64,000 nucleotides of DNA from Hemibagrus wyckioides (GCF_019097595.1 NC_080715.1:11861573-11925572); one strand, 5' to 3'. Counted from the stretch's first letter, positions 1 through 12,008 are shown. Notes: generated by a model not told the origin, from the sequence alone. Translations and numbers: made by a program.

Positions 1-81
1 TTGCTCTACTGCTTCCAGCTCCGAGCTGTTAGCGGATTTCCCTGCCCTTTTCATATCCGTCTCACTCAAAGGAAAGTCCAT
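1..81 (-). CDS. Candidate N-terminal coding exon, continues past left edge
   Basis: On the minus strand an ATG at 81-79 opens a frame of 27 codons that is still open at base 1. It begins MDFPLSETDMKRAGKS and continues with a Ser/Glu-rich stretch, a hydrophilic composition typical of real N-termini. An in-frame stop lies upstream at 144-142, so the ATG is the natural start, although its context is weak (T at -3, G at +4). A TATATAA-like motif sits about 30 bp upstream of the ATG on the same strand. The plus strand gives a competing reading: bases 1-18 resemble a splice acceptor (pyrimidine tract ending in CAG), followed by open frames that stop near 81-90. I do not recognise the protein, and the exon is cut by the window edge, so neither reading is secure. 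Confidence 0.3.
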   Translation of the reverse strand, partial: MDFPLSETDMKRAGKSANSSELEAVEQ

Positions 82-416
82 GTAAAATAGCCGCAGTTTA
101 TCTGATATTATATACAGTCCAAAAGGGCAGCTTCTCTCGAGTTAATGTAGATCAGTCACCCCTTGAGAGGCTCAAATTGAAAATTCAGATGATGTAATAT
201 TTATAAGATGTACTTGAGTGTCAAAAGCAATAAGAGATTTCATGGGTTTGAATTTGTACCATGCTGCTATGGAGTGGAGAAAGGCATGATGCTGTGATCA
301 GGCAAGCATCTGTTTTAACTCAGGTTTGGGCTTACATTCCTCACTCTGGGACCTTCCTATCAGTTTCACTGTAGTTACTGAACAAAAATAGGAATAATTT
401 AAGTAATAGTACTATA

Positions 417-922
417 TACACCGACCAGGCATAAGATTATGACCACCTGCCTAATATTGTGTTGGTCCCCCTTTTGCTGCCAAAACAGCCCATCATGCAC
501 TGTGTATTCTGACACCTTTCTATCAGAACCAGCATTAACTTCTTCAGCGGTTTGAGCAACAGTAGCTTCGGATCACACGGGCCAGCCTTAGCTCCCCACA
601 TACATCAATGAGCCTTGGCCGTCCATGACCCGGTCACCAGTTCTACTGACCACTGCAGACCGGGAACACCCCACAAGAGCTGCAGTTTTGGAGATGCTCT
701 GATCCAGTCGTCTAGCCATCACAATTTGGCCCTTGTCAAACTCACTCAAATCTTTAAGCTTGCTCATTTTTCCTGCTTCTAACACATCAACTTTGAGGAC
801 AAAATGTTCACTTGCTGCCTAATATATCCCACCCACTAACAGGTGCCATGATGAGGAGATAATCAGTCTTATTCACTTCACCTCTCACTGCTCATAATGT
901 TATGCCTGATCGTTGTGTATAT
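417..922 (-). mobile_element. Tc1-like DNA transposon, internally deleted (copy 1)
   Basis: Both ends carry matching inverted terminal sequences: CACCGACCAGGCATAAGATT on the left and AATGTTATGCCTGATCGTTG on the right, next to TA dinucleotides. The minus strand encodes the start of a Tc1-type transposase, with the helix-turn-helix segment [20 protein letters not shown] followed by [15 protein letters not shown]. The frame breaks soon afterwards because about 40 bp present in the other copies are missing near 640. The catalytic domain is absent: the left terminal region joins directly to the bases encoding the second DNA-binding subdomain, near 490-505. The same junction occurs at 14,703-15,247 and 27,069-27,622. 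The element cannot make an active transposase. Confidence 0.85.
588..770 (-). pseudogene. Tc1-like transposase N-terminal fragment
   Basis: This is the remnant reading frame inside the transposon at 417-922. It begins at the ATG near 768 ([14 protein letters not shown]) and keeps one helix-turn-helix of the paired-like DNA-binding domain. It runs out of frame after about 40 residues, where the linker, GRPR-type motif and second subdomain should follow. The DDE catalytic domain is missing. It is non-functional. Confidence 0.8.
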
Positions 923-2018
923 GGTTAAAAAACTGTAGGGTGCAGTTTGTTACACATGATGGAGTTTAGAGAAGAAAGCTTTTGAGGTATAAGAATTGAT
1001 GCTTAGTGGCAGTTTCGCTGGTTACATCTTTATTCTCCAGTGAAAGTCTGTGCAACACTTGCATTCCATACATGGTTTCCCGACAGTAAGGACATGAAAT
1101 CTGAGTTTCCTTTGGCGTAATTTTTTCAGTGAAGATTCACAACCATTTCTACTCAAAGCTGCTATCAGCCACAGTAGTGAAAGGCCTTGTTTTGGAAAGC
1201 CTTTGAATTCTTGATAAGGTATGTATGGTTTCTCTAGGTTATGATTGACTAAAATGTTTTCATGTTAGCATGTGTAGGTGGTGGGGGCTTGTATTCTGAG
1301 AAGTGCCTCGCATGTGCATGACACAGCCAGCGTGGGTTGTGACTCATGGCTGAACAATCTAACTCTGAGGAGAAAGCCAGTCTGTATATTTCCAGGTGGA
1401 GCAATGCAGCCCACACATTTTCCATCAATCATCCAGGGTTATCCCTGACCCCAATGCTATTTCTCACCTCCCCCACATCCCCTCTACTGTGTAGGCTTCC
1501 ACTGTCACCAGTGAGACGCGTGGAGTTCTGAAAGCACTTAAACACAACCTACTTATTGGCGGGAGAAAATTACACATTCCAATGCAAAGCGATAACACAG
1601 AACTAAGAAGTTATACATACTGTGTCATTAATGAAGACCAGCAGATGGCAAAGGCTGGAAGGAACCCAGATAGGAGTCTAAAAAAAGGAACTGGTTCAGG
1701 CTATAGCAGTCACATTAATAGCACATTGTTCTCTATAATTTCCCTTGGAGCTTTGTTAAAGCTATGATGTGTTAAAAAAAGATTATTGAATCAAGGGATA
1801 AGAAATACTCTATAATATGATCTTCCTGAGCTCATGTTAGTCACCTTGACAATCTCATAAGAGTAGTTCTCAGTCATTGCTGTGCCAGGTGTGTCAGAAC
1901 CGATAGAAAATGTGTAGACGTACGTTGTACGCCAGCATAGATATGTCAAACATCATCACACTCAAACCTCTAAGTAGTCCAGCAACATGTGAGGGACATG
2001 GAACATGTAATAGAGCTA
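923..2018. other. Intergenic, no gene seen
   Basis: Unique-looking AT-rich DNA. Two short open frames of 61 codons (1,346-1,531 and 1,582-1,767) lack splice signals, coding-like composition or recognisable motifs. No repeat family is recognised here. Confidence 0.5.
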
Positions 2019-2105
2019 CAGGATGTCCCAAAAGTCTCCATACATAGAGGAGTGTGTATTCCAGCGTCTCGTCGTTTATGCCTCGTAAGTGAATGTTCAT
2101 GAACT
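2019..2105. mobile_element. Possible terminal fragment of a DNA transposon (GGATGTCCCAAAAGTCTCC type)
   Basis: The string GGATGTCCCAAAAGTCTCCA followed by TACAT resembles the terminal inverted repeat of a fish DNA transposon family that I recall from memory. The opposite end is not evident nearby, so this would be a solo end or a truncated copy. Confidence 0.3.
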
Positions 2106-3269
2106 ACTTAGTTCAAACAAATACTAGCATTTGTTTTATTTGCTGGGTCTTAACTTGTTTTTAATTAATTAATTGTTTTTAGTAATTTTACTCAACCCTC
2201 AATTTTACTTTTACTCTAACAGTCAAAAGTCTTCATAATTGTTGTATTAGATATATTGTTTGTTTACATTAACAAAATGAGATGTTTATCGGCATTAATT
2301 ACGGTGCATAAAATAGTTATTTATACTTTCACACCAATTTTTCACAGTTTCAACGATTTGCCACCATCAGCCAGTCAAGGGAGTGAGAGAGAAATAGCGT
2401 GAGAGTGTAAACAAAGCAAATGGGAGAGAGGGAGTAAAAGTGTAAAATATGCTTGTGCTCTGTTTTGGGAAGACTATCCAGTTCATGATTTGACAGGGCT
2501 GGAGACATAAATGCATATACACTATTAAACAAATGCATGGAGGACACAGCTCTGGCCATAAAGGCATGCACATTATAAGCAAGCAGATGTGAACAGTTCT
2601 TTATGCTGTATTTTAGATAACTAAACTAAAGGTAACTAAAGTTATGCAGAACCGTCGAGACTCGAGCCTACGCAGCAGCACCCTTTCAGATTACACTGAA
2701 GCAACCGGGAGGCTTTGCTCTTTCACCTGGTAACTTTGAGAGCACATTAATGTGTACTTTTTATATTCTCATAATGCTTCTGTAATACTGAGGAGAGAGA
2801 AGTATTTTATTACATCCTCAGTGCCACGTCTCAAAACGCATACTACCGTGCTATGTAAATAGCTTGTCATTACCCCATTCCCATGAATTCATGGATGAAT
2901 TCTTTCTAAAAGTATGCGCTAGCAGCTGTGAGATTAATGTGTGTGTTGGAGAAAAACACAGTACAACCCACATTACAAAATGCTGTTCAGCAAGTGCCTA
3001 ATCAATGTTCCTTCTGAACAGAAACTACATATTTCTCTTAATGCTTCAGCGCTTCACACCCCTCTTTTTAGTTGGAAATCAAGTAGGAAAATCATAGGAA
3101 AAATATTTATTACATAGATTTTGTTGTCTCCTAAAACCCTGCTATAGCAGCTATGAAACATCATCAGCACGACAGGCAGGAAGTGACAAATTCCGGGAAG
3201 GAATTCAGGCCTATTGGGAAAAGTTTAGACTAATTCAGTGTTCTTGAGAAGGGAAGAAATCTTCATTTG
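2106..3269. other. Intergenic, no gene seen
   Basis: AT-rich, unique-looking sequence. Two overlapping minus-strand frames near 2,350-2,580 are serine/leucine-rich and look like chance frames. Confidence 0.5.
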
Positions 3270-3462
3270 TCACAGCACAGCCCAGTTCTTTTTTTTTTTT
3301 GTTAGGAAGCTAGGGTCAGAGCTTATGGTTATGTACAGCATTCATGGAGCAGATAGGGTTAAGGGCTTTGCTCACGAGTCCCACAGTGGCAGCTCGGTGG
3401 TTAACTCATGACCTTCTGATCAGTAACCCAGAGCCTTAACTGTTGAGGCAGCACCACAGTTT
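3270..3462 (-). mobile_element. tRNA-derived SINE, minus strand, degraded
   Basis: The order of blocks matches the nested SINE at 61,745-61,995: an AGCACAG segment, then GTTAGGAAGCTAGGGTCAGA, then GGGTTAAGGGCTTTGCTC, then a tRNA-like head read on the minus strand. The head contains TCAGTAACCCAGAGCCTTAA, the complement of the anticodon-arm region. The B-box region is partly deleted and a poly-T run interrupts the body. This is an old copy. Confidence 0.65.
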
Positions 3463-4208
3463 CTTGAAATCGCATTGTTATCCATTTAAGCACTTAAGTA
3501 AATGTTAAAATAACAATTTCACACAATTTTATAACAAATGTGTGGAGAGTGGGTAATTTAGTTGGCTTTCATATGAATATTTCAACTAACAGCTGATAAA
3601 AACACCCCGCAAATCTAACCTGCTTTGACGTTTAATAAAACATATTGTTGTACTGTACTATACGTGTCATAAGCTTGGACAAACAGGTTGTTTGCCCTCT
3701 CCATTTAGTTACATTAGTTTTGATTATTTTGTCCATGAAGTTTCTGTTGAACAGTAAAATGACTTCTAGCAAAGCTTTTGTGGAACTGACCACAGACCAC
3801 GAATAAAAGTTTGTCATATTCTCAATGTAGATGACAAACAAATGAGTACGCTTTATAGAGTATTATAGAGAGTTTTTTCTCCATAATCCACTCAGAGGTT
3901 GTCTGAAATAAGATAAGACAGAGGATCCGTGGTTTGTTGTCCTTTATCACTCATTCAAACTTAACAAGGATAACAAGCTGAAATTAAATTAAATTTATAC
4001 TCTAATACAACTTATTTAGCATGTTGCATGCAGAGGACTCTGTTGTGTCTCTTTGCTTTGGTTACATTCAGCTCATAAGATTCTCTGAAGGTTAGAGGCA
4101 AGTTAAACACATTTATACTTTAAGTTCATGGTTACACATTTCTGGATATGACCCTACTTTAAAAGAAGGGCATTCCTTTAAAACAAATACTCTATACAAA
4201 ATATGTGC

Positions 4209-4240
<32 letters not shown>

Positions 4241-4241
4241 C

Positions 4242-4291
<50 letters not shown>

Positions 4292-5336
4292 CCAGGGGGT
4301 ATAAACATACCAGCTTAATTATGTAATCCACTGTTACTATGGATACCATAGCCTCAACTCACTTCATTTGTGCTGGTAGAAAGATGCATCATTTAAGATG
4401 TTCCCACACCAAAGCTGATCTCTCTGGTGTCAGTGGATTGTGGCAGTAACGTGGGCCTTTCTCGTCTCTGCACTAGCATAACAACTGTATCTGTGCACCC
4501 ATCCTTTTCATCGAAAAGGACCTTAAGGAGGGGGAGTCTGGCGCTGAATACAAATTAACAAAAGAAGATGCAGTAGCCATGTGCATGGCACACATTAACT
4601 ACACTGTTGCTCCTTTCTCATGTACTCTGAAATTAAGATTGCAGAAGATTTCCATTGTCTGCTTCAAAAGATGAATGTGAAAGGCGGGACACTTTTCTAT
4701 GACCATTTCCTTTCAAATAACATGTGAGGCAGTTAAGGAGTTAAGTCTTGCACATGTTTGGCATCGACAGGACAGTGATTTCCTTTCATGGCTGTTGAAA
4801 GCAGCTTGACTTGCTGTAAGCACTGAGCACACAGAAGCAATGCTGCAGCATAATAATAAATCTCTTGGCTTATTGCATTGGTGGCCAGAGGGCGTTTCAT
4901 TATTGTTCTGGGTGACAAAAGATGAACTCGTGGAGTGTTCGAGAAACAGCCCAAAATTTGACAGGGTCTGAGGGGGCAGTGAACAAACAGACCCATGATG
5001 AAAGCTTGACAGGTACAGGTCCTGCAGCTGCCCTAAAGATCAGACCACTACAGTGATAAATGACCCTGTGTCTTTGTTTGTTAGATGGAATAACAATGTG
5101 CAGTCTGACATGAAGTAGGAAATGAAAGCAGGCTGGGGTTGTGGGCAATGATGACTCACTGTGTGGACTTTCAAAGGCAAGTAAGCAGAAGCATAGACGC
5201 ATGATTACTAAATAACTAATGACTAGAACATTGATGTAGGTAATAAAAATGCTTCTTTAGTTATACACTGGGGTTATAAGTCTAAGTGTGTCGTTAAAAT
5301 GGGATTATCCGTGTTTACAATACAGTTTACAATAGA
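3463..5336. other. Intergenic; one compound microsatellite, otherwise nothing seen
   Basis: Apart from the TG/GA microsatellite listed separately this is unique AT-rich DNA. The overlapping minus-strand frames at 4,733-5,202 (87 and 100 codons) lie in different frames and show no motif, signal peptide or splice context that I could support. Confidence 0.45.
4206..4286. repeat. Compound (TG)n(GA)n microsatellite
   Basis: A (TG)n tract to about 4,222 passes directly into a (GA)n tract with a few single-base interruptions. The GA part is a homopurine run able to form triplex DNA. Confidence 0.95.
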
Positions 5337-5505
5337 GAGGCACGGTGAACACAGAGGCACAGTGAATCCTGAACTCAGGTTACTGTCTCTGTGGAGGATT
5401 TAGAAGTTCCCATGTCCACATGGGTTGCCTCCACGTTTTCTAGTTTCCTCCTACCTCTATTTTGATGATGACATACAGGCCATACTCAGGACTGGTGGCT
5501 GAAGT
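5337..5505 (+). mobile_element. SINE fragment, plus strand, 5' head degraded
   Basis: The bases around 5,375-5,460 (CAGGTTACTGTCTCTGTGGA, then CCCATGTCCACATGGGTT, then TAGTTTCCTCCTACCTC) match the body of the family seen in reverse at 14,010-14,365 and 42,765-42,960. The tRNA-like A and B boxes are hardly recognisable. It is an old truncated insertion. Confidence 0.6.
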
Positions 5506-6475
5506 TCAAAAGTTATGTCAGTGTTTATCCTGGGAAATATTTCTGGCTGGTCCTTTCAGAATCTGAGTCAGGGTCCTTTAGTTGTGTCTATAATGCCTAG
5601 GTTTATGTTCAAATATAATTGGCTGAAAGTAAATGCAGTCTGGTGAAGCAAACTTTTGCAAGCATCAAAATCAGAAAATGAGATGCAGTGGCCCATAGGC
5701 TTAACTATAATGCTTGTAGAATAGACTGCCTTTAAAATGACCTACAAGAGACCCATCCAAACACAAGTCAGTATTCCAAAACTGGTTTTCTCAACCACCT
5801 GAGACACTTGTGCTGAGGCCACAACTTAAATATTTATTTAAAAAAAAAAAAAACTGTTGCACCTTTGCATTGGTTTTTGAGTGTTGACGTGACATCTGAC
5901 TTACTGCTCCAGAAGGAAAATAGTCTAAAGTTCAAGGTCAGAGTCGCGTGTAACAAAAACATGCAAATTCTGCAGTCTCCACCCTTTACCAGAATCTCAT
6001 CTGTCCGAATAGCATGCAAGTCCAGAGTTATTTCTGAGATCTGTGCTATTCTTCTATTACCTCCACACTACATGTGCATAGGTCCACTCTGAATACAGTC
6101 CACTGTGTCCTAAACCACCTTCTCATGTCTGTATGACATTACTGAAGAAATGGATGTGGTTTTAGGCAGTTATTTACTGCCCATACTTGTTAGCCACATT
6201 AGCGTCATACTTGCAGTGCAAAACGAAAGAAACAGATGCCAGACACCAAACATGCTTTGTTTTGGCTGACCTGCTACATCTGGGTTAAGTGGAAAATTGT
6301 TTTAAAATTGTATTTTTGCCAAACTGGGAAAAAAAAACTCAAATTCACTCAAATGATTCAGAGTCATGCTCCAGTCTGATTTGTGGCCATCATCCATTTT
6401 AACCATTATATTGTCATTTCTCTGTTGACTGACTGTTTGTTTGGGTTGGGGATGTGTTGAAAATGAAAAAAAGGG
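5506..6475. other. Intergenic, no gene seen
   Basis: Unique AT-rich sequence with an A13 run near 5,840. The opposite-strand frames at 5,834-6,092 are mutual shadows without coding signals. Confidence 0.45.
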
Positions 6476-6477
6476 TG

Positions 6478-6486
6478 AGGGAGGAA

Positions 6487-6528
<42 letters not shown>

Positions 6529-6530
6529 AG
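6478..6530. repeat. (GAAA)n microsatellite, homopurine
   Basis: A GGAA run followed by about ten GAAA units, uninterrupted purines on the plus strand. It may be the tail of an older insertion, but no SINE body is visible beside it. Confidence 0.9.
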
Positions 6531-6844
6531 TCTGCATGGCAAGAGCGGTTTCAAGTGTCTGAGAAACCACTCTGGTTACAAGTCAGAGTAAGCACTCCTA
6601 TGCTGTCCTCTTTCATCTGAGATGAAGATGTCTCTGTGTCTTTATCCGGCTAAATGGCAGTATGTGGGTGGCAGCTCGACATGGCCAGTTGCACGTGGCA
6701 ACACAGGTCCCAATTAAGATCATTTTCCCTGAGGTGAGCTGACAACCCAGCACTTCCAAGTTTAAGTGCATGTGCAGGAACTTTTCTTTGCTCATCTCCG
6801 AGTTTGCCTCCGTGTAGCAAAAATTGATTAAACCGGCATGATAT

Positions 6845-7265
6845 GAGATGGCTTGGTGGTTAGCATGTTTGCCTCACACCTCCATGGTTGGAGGTTTGAT
6901 TCCACACCATGTGTGTGTGGAGTTCGCATGTTCTTTCAGTTCCTCAGAGGTTTCCTCTGGGTGCTCCATTGAAGGCTGGTTGGTTTCTTGGGTATGTGAT
7001 TGTGCCCTGTCCAGGATGTACCCTGCCTTGTGTCCTAAGTCTACTGGGAACCAGGAGGATAATAATAGGTAAGAATGAAAAACATGGTTGTGAAAAAATG
7101 GCAAGACACAGAAGATCATAGATCATAATATAAACATAGCAAAAAGATCTTTCATAAAGAATAATAGATTGGCATGGGTGTCCATGGTGTACCCTGTAAC
7201 CTTGGATAGGCTCAATGTTCCCTGAGACCCTGTAGGATAAGCAGCGTTATGGATGGATGGATGGA
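6845..7265 (+). mobile_element. tRNA-derived SINE with (GGAT)n tail
   Basis: The head has an RNA polymerase III A-box-like segment (TTGGTGGTTAGCATG) and a B box (GGTTTGATTCC), followed by the body GTGTGTGTGGAGTTCGCATG and TTTCCTCTGGGTGCTCC. The internal part near 7,060-7,170 looks unrelated or rearranged. The 3' part returns at about 7,175 with GTACCCTGTAACCTTGGATAGGCTC and ends in GGATAAGCAGCG followed by ATGG repeats. The order head, body, tail and tandem tail is typical of fish tRNA SINEs and resembles the Mermaid/Merman type of catfish, though the name is from memory. The open frames here are shadows. Confidence 0.75.
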
Positions 7266-8290
7266 TGAGAATGAGATTTTTTTTTTGTTTTTTTTGGTAA
7301 CACCAATCTTAGCTAATTGCACATGGAGTGCTCTTTCACAGAAGCTATATATATCAGTTATTCATTGTGTACACAATAAGCTCTTGTTTTAGGATTCTAC
7401 ACTTCCCTTGTGTTCATTGCGTTAGTCTCAGAGTGCCAGAGTCTCAGGATAGGACCAGTGTCTCAGAGGATGCTCCTTTGTAAGCCTTAGTGAAATTGCT
7501 CTTGTTGTGGTAATAAGCAGGGAGTTCTGCATTTGTCTGTGAAGTAATATTTCAGAGGCTGCACAATTTCATCTTGTTTTCGCTCAAGCTGGGTTATTCT
7601 GCAGCATTTGCACAATAATACCCAGCTTCATGTAATAACAAATGGTCACTGGTGGCTTCAAATATTATAGAGACATTTTTGTATTTATATTCAGAGGATT
7701 TCTAGCAGGCAAACCTACCATATAAATACACTTTCTAGGTATATATTTACTGTTTTTATGAACAATTTCTCCAACACTGACCAGATGCAATTTGGGTGGA
7801 TCATTCTCAGCAGGGACACTAATATTGTGACATCGTGTCACTGCAAGGAGTGTATCAGGCACAGTAAATGATTCACATTTCTTGGCTATTATCTACCCTT
7901 CATCAGTGTCATCTTCTGACTACAGCACCACTGTTGGCTGGAGACTTTGTTTTTAGCTAGTGGTCTGTTTGTCAAACCAACAGTACTACATCCCACAGAC
8001 TGCTGTATTAGCGTTATTTATATTTCGTGGTTAGAGGCAGGACACAAATGTGGATTCTTGGCGTATACTTTATTTGGCCGAATCCAAGAATCTTTACCGC
8101 TGTGGGGTCAGAACACAGGCAGACAGCAAGAAACAAGGATGATCCATGCTTGTAAAAATCAAGGGAAACAGGCTGCCAGGAAATGCTATACACACAAGGA
8201 TTAGAAAACAATGCACTAGGAAACAAGACAAGAACCATATGATAACATTTAACAAGACTTCGCAAAGAGTGACAAAAACAACAGGACATA
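7266..8290. other. Intergenic, no gene seen
   Basis: Unique-looking sequence. Frames of 65-91 codons on both strands at 7,665-8,373 overlap each other and have no supporting signals. Confidence 0.45.
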
Positions 8291-8725
8291 CACAGGTCAG
8301 TGATAACATTAAAAACACCCGCCTAATATTATGTAGGTCCTTCTTATGCCTCCAAAAAGCTCCGATCCTTTAAAGCATGGACTACACAAGACCTGTGAAG
8401 GTGTACTGTGGTATCTGGCACCAAAACATTACCAGCAGGTACTTTAAGTCCTGTAGGTTTTGAGGTGGGGCCTAAATGGATGGGAATTTCTTTGTCCAGC
8501 ACATCACTCAGATGCTCAGTCGGATTGAGATCTGAGGAATTTGTAGGCCAAGTCAACACCATGAACTTTTTCTCATGTTCCTTAAATTATTCCTGAGCAA
8601 TTTTTGTCGGGTGCATTATTAAGCTGAAAGGGAACACTTGGGAACATTTGGGAATACAGTTGCCGTGAAGAAGAATGCTTGGCATGCAACAATGTTTAAG
8701 TAACATCTAAATGATCCAAGGATCC
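8291..8725 (-). mobile_element. Tc1-like transposon fragment, C-terminal half (copy 2)
   Basis: This copy retains the outer terminal sequence (CAGTGATAACATTAAAAACA) and, on the minus strand, the C-terminal catalytic region of the transposase. The hallmark TWPTNSSDLNPTEHLSDVL corresponds to the NSPDLNPIEHLWDVL block that carries the third acidic catalytic residue of the DDE triad. The frame is broken downstream and the element is truncated near 8,725 with no second terminal repeat. It preserves the portion that the copies at 417, 14,703 and 27,069 have lost. Confidence 0.85.
8344..8562 (-). pseudogene. Tc1-like transposase C-terminal fragment
   Basis: A 72-codon minus-strand frame whose first 25 residues match the DLNPxEH catalytic block of Tc1 transposases. 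The rest is divergent (GLKVPAGNVLVPDTTVHLHR) but still follows the expected family tail. No N-terminal DNA-binding domain is attached, so it is a dead remnant. Confidence 0.8.
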
Positions 8726-8827
8726 ATGAGATACATATCCTTACACTAGTTTAATCAGTCATGGTTTAGGATTCAGTATGAGTTCCCACCACAAAAACAC
8801 AAGACAGTTAGGTTTTTTTTGTGCTTG

Positions 8828-9010
8828 TTGAAGTGCATGGTGTAGAAGTAGGTCCTCAGTCTCCATTTAAAGAAAGCCTGCACTGTTTGGACAGGCAGAG
8901 GAAGAACATTTCAGCATACAGATTTACAATTGAACCTAAACAGTAAACGTAGCCGATGAAGTGGCTATGAAGTGTAAATGTAGGGTAGGTGCTCACAGCG
9001 GAGTGCATAA
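8828..9010. repeat. Possible dispersed fish repeat
   Basis: The segment AGTAGGTCCTCAGTCTCCAT, then TTAAAGAAAGCCTGCACTG and GGACAGGCAGAGGAAGA, resembles a dispersed fish repeat that I recall with the core GTAGGTCTTCAGTCTGCGTTTGAA. Boundaries are uncertain. Confidence 0.3.
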
Positions 9011-9985
9011 GGTTATGGGTCAGTTACTTGTATAAACACAGCTTGTGCTAAGCAGCATAATTGCTATAGCAATCAATTGTAACTGTGTTTTTTTTAATAA
9101 GATTTGATAATTCACCACCCAAATAACATCTGTTATATTGCACCATTCAGCATGTCTGCTTCATTAAACTTACTATACAACAGCCAAAGTGTTCAAAGAT
9201 GCTTGTTACTTCTGCAACTCTTTATTTTGCGATCTGTTTCTTTCTCGTGTCAGACACTTGTTAGCTGTTGGAAGTTGTGGCCTGTTTGAATCCTGTTAGG
9301 ACTTTCTCTACTAATTGGCACCCTTATATAAGAGAAACCTGTGGGAGACATGACTGATGCAATCACATGTGTGCAGCAAGCACAAACGGTGGAGTTAGCC
9401 ACCGGCAATGTACTGAAATATCCGTCGGTGGTGGGAGTCTCTGAGGGGCCATCATCTGAGCTGACACAAACGCTGCATGGACAACATGGAGCAGATAAAA
9501 TAGCCTAAGGAAGTCTGTATCCTACATCAAACTGGAATGATGAATAACAGAAAAGTGACTGAAAAAGGGACTGTAAAACTGTGTGCTCAAAGGAATTAGA
9601 AAAACATTTTAAAGTAACTCCACGACTTGGGAACGTAACCTGACCAATAGTCTTTTTTTGGGTTTATGGAAGTACAAATTAGATTCTGCACCACAATTTA
9701 TATAAGTACACCAAACGTTCACACGAATAAGTCTATTTATATGAACGTTTAAGCAATATGAAGGTTTTCTTTCTGTAGAAAAGTAGGTGCATGATTGACA
9801 TTTGGACATTATATTGAATTGAGTCATAAAGGTTTCCCGGTAATCATATGAATATATAAATAATTGAAGGAAATAGCCTTCATATCGGACACATTAAGTG
9901 ACACTTATGTTCCTTCAAGTTTTAGCGATAGTAAAGAAAGCTGTCTGGGCAGTTCTCTAATCATCAGATCTGTGATTGAACTATA

Positions 9986-10543
9986 CACTACCTGTCAAAA
10001 GTTTGGACACACCTTTTAATTCAATGTTTTTTGTTTAGGGATTTTATTTTCTACATTCTAGAACAATACTGGAGATTTCAAAACTATGAAATAACACACA
10101 TGGACTTAAGTAATCCACATGTAATGACAACAAAAATACAGTCAGTTGTTATTTTAAGACACGAAGGTCAGGTGTTCTGGAATAGTTCTTGCAAGAACAG
10201 TATTGTCAAGTGCATTCGCAAAACCCATCAAGCACCATGATGAAACTGGCTCACATGAAGCCCATCCCAGTAAAGCAAGACCAAAACTGACCTCTGCTGC
10301 AGAGGAGAAGTTCATTTAGAGTTACCAGCCTCAGAAATCACCAATTAACAGCACCTCAGATTAGAGCCGTTATGAAGGCTTTACAGAGCATCAGTAGCAG
10401 ACATATCTCAATATCAACTGTTCAAAGGACATTATTGTGTATTTCGGCCGCCTTCAGCATTGTTTTACAATGTAGAAAGAAATAAACATCAGGAAAGACC
10501 ATGGAATTAGAAGATGTGTCCAAACTTTTGACTGGTAGAGTAT
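9986..10543 (+). mobile_element. Tc1-like transposon, internally deleted, both TIRs present
   Basis: The ends are inverted copies of each other: CACTACCTGTCAAAAGTTTG on the left and CAAACTTTTGACTGGTAGAG on the right, each next to TA. Inside, the plus strand keeps sequence matching the DNA-binding domain coding region of a Tc1 family, including AGAGTTACCAGCCTCAGAAA and TCTCAATATCAACTGTTC. The frame is interrupted by stops and indels, and the catalytic domain is deleted between about 10,445 and 10,465. It belongs to a different Tc1 lineage from the elements at 417, 14,703 and 27,069. Confidence 0.85.
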
Positions 10544-10749
10544 TTCAAATCACTGTGTGAAATAAGTATGATCAAACGTATCATTTCTATTTCCTGGAAC
10601 ATTACCTCTCACATTCCTCACTTTTGTAACTACACACCTTTGTAATTATTTCGACTGAAGTAATTTATAGTAGTTACTATAACATCGAAATATGATTTAG
10701 ATGAATAAGTGACTAATACACCACTAGTCTGAGATGTTAATTCACAATA

Positions 10750-11365
10750 AAAGTACGCTCTTACAAACAGAGGTTCTATGGGGTCCTATAGAAAACCCTG
10801 GGTTTCTGTACTTGGTCAATAGAACCTTTTCCTAAAAATGCAGAACCCTTGGAGAGCAATGAAGCTTTTAAATGAAAACAGTTGTATAATTAAAGGACGT
10901 GTATGGTGAAATACATGCGTCACTTTGTGGAATTCAAGGTAAGGTAAGAAGGTGAGAAGGAGTTCGATCTATATGTAGATAACACTGCAAAGATGTTTCA
11001 AGTCACATATGAATAGTTTATTACATTTGTGAAATATTTCATTCAAACTGAAATGATAAATATCAATTGTTATCAATGTCATACAATAATAATTTGCCCA
11101 CATTTGTTTGTTTTTGTTGAAATACTTTTCCATGGTGTTTGATTTGATTATGCTGGGGTTTTTTTTCTTCTTTTTTACATCTGTATATAATGATCATGAA
11201 GATAATAATTATTATTATTATAAGGATATTTGAACAGTAACCTTTCAGTGAACCTATTTCAGTAAACCTTTTCTATACAAAGAACCAAATTGTGGCGCTG
11301 TATGTATGAAGTAAATGATTTTAAGAAGTATTTTAGATTCTATATAAAACTTTTAAGCGTGTACT
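10750..11365. mobile_element. Candidate MITE of the GGTTCTATAGAA type
   Basis: The left part has GAGGTTCTATGGGGTCCTAT, then AGAAAACCC and AGAACCTTTTCC. The right part has AAACCTTTTCTATACAAAGAACC and ends in TTTTAAGCGTGTACTCTT. The outer ends form an imperfect inverted pair (TACGCTCTTACAAA against the reverse complement of TTTAAGCGTGTACTCTT). Short elements rich in GGTTCTTT/AAAGAACC motifs with AAGAGTGTA ends are common in fish. There is no coding capacity. Confidence 0.4.
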
Positions 11366-12008
11366 CTTGTTCATATATTTGCATTCTTTGAGAATGGTTT
11401 ATGCAAAGCTGATTGCGTTATTTAACAATGTGCGATCCTTACAGTAAGTGTTATACACTGTGTTATTAAGCATGCACAGCCTATTATTACACTGCAACCC
11501 TCTCCTAAATCACAAACCATCAGTTAGTCTTGCTGTACAGAGATAAGTTCAGCAGCATCACCAATCCTTTATCCACCTCTCTAGTCATTCTACGAGGCGC
11601 ATGCTGTTTTCTTTCCCCCGCCTCACCTTTTGACTCGAGGTTGAATGTGTTTTGCCCATCTGTCATGGCTCTATGTGCATTCTGACTTTCCTTAGCTCAC
11701 AGATTCATCTATCTGCAGAGGTATTATTAAGTAGAGGCATCTCAGGCGTAAGGAACTCTGTGTGCTCTCACTGGAGAAAGCAGAGTCACTCTGCTTAATT
11801 ACAGTGACAAATACCAGCCGGATCCTTAAAGCCCTGTGCGCTTTTTTCGAAAAAGTGACAGGCTCATTTTTAGACTGTAAACAAATCCTACATTTAGCGT
11901 AATCTAATTAGCACCTGGAGCAGAGTGAAAACGCAGAGCTCCTGCCCCCACCCACAATCTCCCCTATTCCCTGATCACATGCACTGTTTAGCTCTGCATT
12001 TGTGTCTA

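Noticed and set aside
8094..8318. Minus-strand hydrophobic 74-codon ORF resembling a membrane protein
   Set aside because: It overlaps two other frames and a transposon end, and the hydrophobicity comes from antisense of A-rich sequence.
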